Shown here: one piece after another, positions 6,633-9,757 of the stretch
How positions within the stretch are numbered: position 1 is the first letter of the stretch
Layout: every line of letters begins with the position of its first letter
Origin: Firmicutes bacterium CAG:238
Lineage (GTDB): Bacteria > Bacillota > Clostridia > Peptostreptococcales > Anaerovoracaceae
Reading direction: 5' to 3'
Assembly: GCA_000435615.1 (NCBI GenBank)
Contig: FR881975.1
Coordinates: 23,238-32,994, forward strand
DNA length: 9,757 nucleotides
The notes under the pieces: model-generated
Told to the model about the DNA's origin: nothing
Seen by the model: the letters and a program-made list of their open reading frames with translations, nothing else
Database searches by the model: none
Program-made: the position numbers and the translations under genes

Positions 6633-7856
6633 TTAAAGCGGCAGTCTTTCATCAGCGGATGCTTCCTGTCCTACCGTCTTAAATTCCTCTTTTATAGCCT
6701 CTAAATGTTCCGGATTTGTCATAAGTTCAAATGCAGTCATTGTAAATGCTCTGACAAAATCAAGTGCATTGTCGATTGCGGTATCGCTGCAAGCATGTTC
6801 CGCAAATTCTTTCGTATGCGGTGCATAATATGTTTTGTCTCCCTTCGGACTCATTCCGCAGGTGAGCTGCACAGCCGGACAATGATAGCTTACATCTCCA
6901 AGATCCGAAGATCCCGGAATAACGGTTTTGGCATCAATATGCATAACATCATGTTCCAGCGTTTCAAGATTGGTCGCAACCATACGGGACAGGTATCTGT
7001 TGCTGCATGTATCCTTAAACGCAGCTTCCGGTTCCGAAAGTTCGTATGTGCATCCGGTTGCGAGTGCCGCACCTTTCACACAGTCGGTAAGTTTCGCGTA
7101 AAGTTCGTTTACGTATGCCATCTTTGCTGCTCTTACATATACCAGTGCTCTTGTATAATCCGGAATGATATTCGGTGCAACACCTCCGTCGAGAATGACA
7201 CCATGTAATCTTGCATCCGGTTTTGTCTGCTGTCTGAACGCATTCATCAGATTAAAGAAATTAATCACAGCATCCAGTGCGTTGATTCCTTCATGCGGTG
7301 CTGCTGCAGCATGTGCGGTTCTTCCGTGGAATTCAATCTGCATGCATCTCATCGCAACCGTGTTGATTGATTCCGCATCTTTAAAGGAAGGATGTGCCAT
7401 CATTGCAACATCAAATTCGTCAAACGCACCTTTTGCCGCCATTTCAACTTTTGCACCGTCGGTTTCCTCTGCAGGCGTTCCGATAACATAAATTTCTCCA
7501 CCGTATTCATCGGCAAATTCACGCATGGCAATTCCGCTTCCGACCGACATTGATGCAATCAGGTTATGCCCGCAGGCATGACCTAAAACAGGCAATGCAT
7601 CGTATTCTGCAAGCATTGCGATCTTAGGACCCGGCTTTTTGCCTTTATATACAGCTTTATATGATGTAGGAATTCCGCAGAATCCCTTTTCAACTTCAAA
7701 TCCGTATTTTGAAAGGAGCCGGCACTGCCATTCACAGGCTTTTACTTCCTGCTTCCCTAATTCCGGATGATTGAAGATATTTTTTGCAAGCTCTCTGATT
7801 TCGGGGTCTAAATTATTAACTATCGCATCAATTCTTTCCATTACAACTTTGTCCAT
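6633..7856 (-). CDS. M20D-family amidohydrolase (AbgB/PM20D2-like), first of a tandem pair
   Basis: This 407-residue protein is the first gene of the leftward operon. Motifs in order are AEYDALPVLGHACGHN (83-98, ligands C95 and H97), E130-E131 in GTPAEETDGAK, H155 in MMAHP, H182 in GRTAHAAAAPHEG, GSSDLGDVSY (315-324) and H347 in PHTKEFAEHA. All expected metal and catalytic positions are present, so it should be active. It is probably a cytoplasmic amidase acting on N-acyl amino acids, dipeptides or similar; E. coli AbgB and animal PM20D2 are the nearest named relatives, and specificity cannot be read. The ATG follows GGGAGG (7864-7869 region) at good spacing. Upstream lie a 5'-leader inverted repeat and an extended -10 promoter. 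The C-terminus has a 15-20 residue tail not shared with its paralogue. Confidence 0.93.
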   Translation of the reverse strand: MDKVVMERIDAIVNNLDPEIRELAKNIFNHPELGKQEVKACEWQCRLLSKYGFEVEKGFCGIPTSYKAVYKGKKPGPKIAMLAEYDALPVLGHACGHNLIASMSVGSGIAMREFADEYGGEIYVIGTPAEETDGAKVEMAAKGAFDEFDVAMMAHPSFKDAESINTVAMRCMQIEFHGRTAHAAAAPHEGINALDAVINFFNLMNAFRQQTKPDARLHGVILDGGVAPNIIPDYTRALVYVRAAKMAYVNELYAKLTDCVKGAALATGCTYELSEPEAAFKDTCSNRYLSRMVATNLETLEHDVMHIDAKTVIPGSSDLGDVSYHCPAVQLTCGMSPKGDKTYYAPHTKEFAEHACSDTAIDNALDFVRAFTMTAFELMTNPEHLEAIKEEFKTVGQEASADERLPL

Positions 7857-7872
7857 TTTGAATCCTCCCTCT

Positions 7873-7903
7873 ATCGGACTGTCAGACGCACTCGTTCTCC
7901 GAT
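7873..7903 (-). promoter_or_regulatory. Inverted repeat at the predicted 5' end of the amidohydrolase operon mRNA
   Basis: ATCGGA (7873-7878) and TCCGAT (7898-7903) form a perfect 6-bp inverted repeat with a 19-bp spacer. The predicted transcription start is about 7904, so the element would span roughly +1 to +31, ending just before the Shine-Dalgarno. It could be a repressor site, for example for the TetR encoded in the same operon, or a 5' stem-loop in the mRNA. The 19-nt loop makes an RNA role alone less convincing. Confidence 0.4.
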
Positions 7904-7910
7904 CTAAGAT

Positions 7911-7939
7911 ATTATATCACAAAAATCTCTCAATTTCTA
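7911..7939 (-). promoter_or_regulatory. Promoter of the leftward amidohydrolase-tetR-tgt operon
   Basis: On the minus strand the -10 is a perfect TATAAT (7911-7916) preceded by TGA, giving the extended TGnTATAAT form. The -35 TAGAAA (7934-7939) matches 4/6 at exactly 17 bp. The leader to the ATG at 7856 would be about 48 nt. No other promoter-like sequence was seen in the short gaps down to 2532, so this one may serve five genes. Confidence 0.65.
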
Positions 7940-8005
7940 CATTTTATTTGATAATTTCCGCTATTGGTTTGTTGAAATGTTTGGCAGAAAAATAAAAAAA
8001 AAGGG

Positions 8006-8034
8006 TGGATTTTTCTATCAACATGTAGTATAAT
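8006..8034 (+). promoter_or_regulatory. Candidate promoter of the tRNA-Thr gene
   Basis: A perfect TATAAT -10 lies at 8029-8034, 19 bp before the tRNA 5' end, placing transcription start near 8041 with a leader of about 13 nt. The -35 at 17 bp is poor (TGGATT, 8006-8011, 3/6). The 8040-7917 gap between tRNA and amidohydrolase operon thus carries back-to-back promoters in AT-rich DNA, with a run of nine A residues near 7993-8002. Confidence 0.5.
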
Positions 8035-8053
8035 TATCCCGTTGTCGATTTGT

Positions 8054-8129
8054 GCTACCGTGGCTCAGTCGGTAGAGCAGCTGATTCGTAATCAGCAGGT
8101 CGCCGGTTCGAATCCGGCCGGTAGCTCCA
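8054..8129 (+). tRNA. tRNA-Thr, anticodon CGT
   Basis: A complete 76-nt cloverleaf can be drawn. The acceptor stem is GCTACCG with CGGTAGC, the D stem GCTC/GAGC, the anticodon stem GCTGA/TCAGC with loop TTCGTAA, the variable region AGGTC, and the T stem GCCGG/CCGGC with loop TTCGAAT. Discriminator T and an encoded CCA (8127-8129) follow. The anticodon CGT at 8087-8089 reads ACG, so this is the C34 threonine isoacceptor. It stands alone with its own promoter upstream and a terminator one base after CCA. No integrase or att-like duplication adjoins it. Confidence 0.96.
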
Positions 8130-8130
8130 T

Positions 8131-8167
8131 AAAAAAACGCCTCATGCAAAGCATGAAGCGTTTTTTT
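8131..8167. terminator. Bidirectional intrinsic terminator shared by tRNA-Thr and nth
   Basis: The hairpin pairs AAAAAAACGC with GCGTTTTTTT (10 bp), then a C/A mismatch, then TCATGC with GCATGA (6 bp), closed by an AAA loop. Read on the plus strand it ends tRNA-Thr transcription with seven T residues. Read on the minus strand it ends nth in the same way. The nth stop codon (8166-8168) overlaps the base of the stem. Confidence 0.9.
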
Positions 8168-8804
8168 ATTGTTTTTTTCCACAGACATATTCGCAATAAA
8201 TGTTTACCGGACAGCTGTCACACTTCGGTTTTCTTGCATCGCAGCACTGTCTGCCGTGAAAAATCAGGCTGTGATGTGTGCGGCTCCAGCGTTCCTCCGG
8301 CACTCTTTCCATCAGTGACAGTTCCGTTTTCAGCACATCTTTCTCATCTGCAAGTCCGATTCGATTCGCAACACGGAACACATGCGTATCAACGGCAATT
8401 CTTTGCTGTCCGAACCCTACCGCAAGAACAACATTGGCGGTCTTGCGGCCGACACCCGGAAGACTTATGAGTGAGTCATAATCATTCGGCACTTTCCCGC
8501 CGAAGTCGCGGCAGATTTTCTGTGCCATGGCTACGATATTCTTTGCCTTTGTGCGATACATTCCGATTCTTTTTATGTATTCCTCAACTTCTGACGGTTC
8601 TGCGGCTGCAAGTGCCTCTGCATCCGGATAGCGTTCAAAAAGCGCGGGACTCACCTGATTCACAGACTTATCCGTTGTTTGTGCAGACAGCGCCACCGCA
8701 ACAATAAGTTCATACACATTCTTGTGATTTAATGCGCACTCGGCATCCGGATAGGTTTCTTCCAGAATGTCGAGTACTTTGATTACGTCATCTTGTTTGA
8801 TCAT
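8166..8804 (-). CDS. nth: Endonuclease III (DNA glycosylase / AP lyase)
   Basis: This base-excision repair enzyme removes oxidised pyrimidines and cuts the abasic site by beta-elimination. At 212 residues it has the usual length. The helix-hairpin-helix is LPGVGRKTANVVL (115-127) with catalytic K121, and catalytic D139 is in AVDTHVFRV. The [4Fe-4S] ligands are C188, C195, C198 and C204, at the family spacing C-x6-C-x2-C-x5-C, followed by a short basic tail. A conserved N-terminal helix carries LSAQTTDKSVN (39-49). The ATG at 8804 has only a weak GAGAG-type ribosome site. The gene diverges from the GntR regulator across a 77-bp gap and converges on tRNA-Thr with a shared terminator. No clear promoter was found on its strand within the gap. 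Confidence 0.97.
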   Translation of the reverse strand: MIKQDDVIKVLDILEETYPDAECALNHKNVYELIVAVALSAQTTDKSVNQVSPALFERYPDAEALAAAEPSEVEEYIKRIGMYRTKAKNIVAMAQKICRDFGGKVPNDYDSLISLPGVGRKTANVVLAVGFGQQRIAVDTHVFRVANRIGLADEKDVLKTELSLMERVPEERWSRTHHSLIFHGRQCCDARKPKCDSCPVNIYCEYVCGKKQ

Positions 8805-8819
8805 TTTTTACTCTCTTTC

Positions 8820-8848
8820 TTGACTTGCTGTCCTTTAAATGGTAGAAT
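8820..8848 (+). promoter_or_regulatory. Sigma-70 type promoter of the GntR regulator gene
   Basis: TTGACT (8820-8825) and TAGAAT (8843-8848) lie exactly 17 bp apart, each matching consensus at 5/6. Transcription would start near 8855, giving a leader of about 27 nt with an AAGGAG site at 8867-8872. The -10 and start site are overlapped by a 14-bp palindrome. Confidence 0.75.
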
Positions 8849-8859
8849 TGTATACAATT
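8846..8859. promoter_or_regulatory. Perfect 14-bp palindrome, probable GntR/FadR-type operator
   Basis: AATTGTATACAATT is its own reverse complement. Its core fits the GT(N)AC half-site pattern of FadR-subfamily GntR operators. It overlaps the -10 and predicted start of the gntR gene 23 bp downstream, the classical place for autorepression. Because nth diverges from the same gap, the site could also influence nth. It is inferred rather than shown that the adjacent GntR protein binds it. Confidence 0.7.
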
Positions 8860-8881
8860 TTTCAGTAAGGAGCATTGCCAC

Positions 8882-9541
8882 ATGTTAAGCTTGGATTTTA
8901 TAAATAATGAATATGAAGACACCAAAACACCGGCGCAAAAGGTGTGCGAATCGATCGCAATCGATATCTTGACCGGAATTCTTCCCGACGGAAAACAAAT
9001 TGTCGAGCAAAAGCTCTGCGAAAAGTACAAGATGAGCCGTACTCCTATCCGGGAAATTATAAAGGACCTGCAAATGCTTGGGCTTATCGATCTGATTCCC
9101 AACCGCGGTGCTTTCGTCTCCGGTATCTCTCAACGCGATGTAAACGATTTTTTCTATATGAAAAGTCTTCTCTACCCTCAATGTGTCAAGTGGGCAGTCG
9201 AGCGCATAACGGAGGAGGAATTCGCAATGCTTGAAGAGGCTTTTACCTTCATGCAGTTCTATGCCGTAACCGAAGACCTCGAAAAAATCCAGCGGGTCAT
9301 CCATGGCTTCAACGCCATAATATACAACGCAAGTCACAACAAGGAACTTGAAACAACGCTTCTCAGATATGACTTTTTAATAAAATATGCAAACATTGGC
9401 GTACGCTATCCTCTTAATTTCATGCAAGACGTTCTCGAAGAACATCAAGCCATCTTCGATGCTTTCAAAGCAAAGGATCCCGACATGGGCGCGGATGCCG
9501 CACAGGTACACGCATATAAATCAATGATGCGCAGAAAATAA
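8882..9541 (+). CDS. GntR-family regulator, FadR subfamily (FCD domain)
   Basis: This 219-residue protein has an N-terminal winged helix-turn-helix at about residues 16-82. Its diagnostic parts are VEQKLCEKYKMSRTPIREII (41-60) and LGLIDLIPNRGAFVSGIS (66-83). A helical FCD effector domain follows at about 88-215. FCD domains usually bind a metal through an Asp-x3-His pair and two later His. Here the later two seem present (H188 in EEHQAIF, H210 in VHAYKSM), but the first pair is replaced (I140 and N144 in HGFNAIIYNAS). Metal binding may be lost or rearranged, or H141 may serve. The ATG has AAGGAG at 9-bp spacing. The effector is unknown; organic acids are usual for the subfamily. Autoregulation through the palindrome at 8846-8859 is likely. 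It is monocistronic, ended by its own terminator. Confidence 0.92.
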   Translation: MLSLDFINNEYEDTKTPAQKVCESIAIDILTGILPDGKQIVEQKLCEKYKMSRTPIREIIKDLQMLGLIDLIPNRGAFVSGISQRDVNDFFYMKSLLYPQCVKWAVERITEEEFAMLEEAFTFMQFYAVTEDLEKIQRVIHGFNAIIYNASHNKELETTLLRYDFLIKYANIGVRYPLNFMQDVLEEHQAIFDAFKAKDPDMGADAAQVHAYKSMMRRK

Positions 9542-9555
9542 TCTGTGCGTTTTTT
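9527..9555 (+). terminator. Intrinsic terminator of the gntR gene, stop codon in the loop
   Basis: ATGCGCAGA (9527-9535) pairs with TCTGTGCGT (9542-9550) as a 9-bp stem with two G-T wobbles. The 6-nt loop AAATAA carries the gntR stop codon, and six T residues (9550-9555) follow. The last codons of the gene therefore form part of the terminator. Confidence 0.8.
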
Positions 9556-9569
9556 ATAACTGGTTATAA
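9554..9569. other. 16-bp dyad between convergent gntR and mntP
   Basis: TTATAAC-TG-GTTATAA is a perfect 7+2+7 inverted repeat. It begins in the T tract of the gntR terminator and covers the mntP stop codon (9564-9566). A 2-nt loop cannot form a good RNA hairpin. Read on the minus strand it is followed by AAAAAA rather than T, so it is not a terminator for mntP. Its role is unknown; a DNA-binding site or chance in AT-rich sequence are both possible. Confidence 0.4.
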
Positions 9570-9757
9570 TATTCCGAGGTGTTCCAGCAAAATCTTAAGT
9601 CCGATTAAAATCAAGATGATTCCGCCCGCAAGACTTGCTTTATTCTCATATTTGTTTCCGAATTTATGCCCTATAAACACACCTGCTGAGGAAATAACAA
9701 AAGTCGTGCAGCCGATCAGCGCAATCGCAGACACTATGTTTACCTGCAGGAATGCAA
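9564..9757 (-). CDS. mntP: MntP-family manganese efflux pump, C-terminal part only
   Basis: The frame enters from the right edge and ends at TAA 9564-9566, giving 63 C-terminal residues of a family about 185 residues long. It shows a membrane segment (IVSAIALIGCTTFVISSAGV), the short polar turn GHKFGNKYENKASL, and a final segment GGIILILIGLKILLEHLGIL. This C-terminal pattern, ending GGIILILIGLKILLEH, is characteristic of MntP (YebN), an inner-membrane Mn2+ exporter. The conserved acidic residues of the N-terminal repeat lie outside the window, so function rests on the C-terminal match alone. It converges on the gntR gene with a 22-bp gap. Any manganese riboswitch or MntR site would be upstream, off the window. 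Confidence 0.82.
   Translation of the reverse strand, partial: AFLQVNIVSAIALIGCTTFVISSAGVFIGHKFGNKYENKASLAGGIILILIGLKILLEHLGIL

Noticed and set aside
8054..8129. tRNA gene as an integration site for a mobile element
   Set aside because: No integrase, no repeated tRNA 3' end, and housekeeping nth follows directly.
8042..8470. Plus-strand open frame of 142 codons
   Set aside because: It runs through the complete tRNA-Thr and its terminator and then antisense to nth, so it is a chance frame.

Overview
The window looks like chromosomal DNA of a low-to-mid GC Gram-positive anaerobe, probably a member of the Clostridia (Bacillota). This is inferred from strong AGGAGG-type ribosome binding sites, Firmicutes-like protein families (a Bacillus-like TGT, a YfcC-type carrier, a DhaS-like TetR, an FCD GntR) and an rRNA methyltransferase with iron-sulfur cysteines. 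No plasmid, phage, transposon, CRISPR or integrase signature was seen. The genus cannot be fixed from sequence reading alone.

Layout. Positions 1-7856 hold a leftward (minus-strand) run of seven genes. In transcription order they are: two tandem M20D amidohydrolases (7856-6633 and 6605-5433); a TetR-family regulator (5425-4871); tgt, tRNA-guanine transglycosylase (4828-3707); a TRAM-less RlmC/RlmD-type rRNA uracil methyltransferase (3729-2533, overlapping the end of tgt); an ArgE-like M20 deacylase (2443-1370); and a YfcC-family carrier that runs off the left edge (1315-1). A promoter with an extended -10 lies upstream of the first M20D gene. A second plausible promoter in the 89-bp gap before the ArgE-like gene could make the deacylase and carrier a separate unit.

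Right of 7856 is a divergent region with a tRNA-Thr(CGT) gene on the plus strand. It ends in a strong hairpin with A and T tracts that also serves nth (endonuclease III), which runs leftward towards it. Divergent from nth is a plus-strand FadR-type GntR regulator. It has a good sigma-70 promoter overlapped by a perfect 14-bp palindrome, very likely its own operator, and a terminator whose loop contains its stop codon. The C-terminal third of an MntP-type manganese exporter enters from the right edge on the minus strand.

How the genes may work together (inference). Three M20 hydrolases, a carrier of the family that includes basic amino acid antiporters, and a local TetR regulator suggest scavenging of N-acylated amino acids or peptides: the carrier imports substrate or exchanges product, and the hydrolases release the amino acid. 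The E. coli abgA-abgB-abgT system for p-aminobenzoyl-glutamate is a loose precedent for an M20D pair plus a carrier. tgt, the rRNA methyltransferase, nth and the tRNA are housekeeping genes. Nothing here demands a wholly new system. The best leads are the hydrolase/carrier locus and the palindromic or repeated regulatory DNA.
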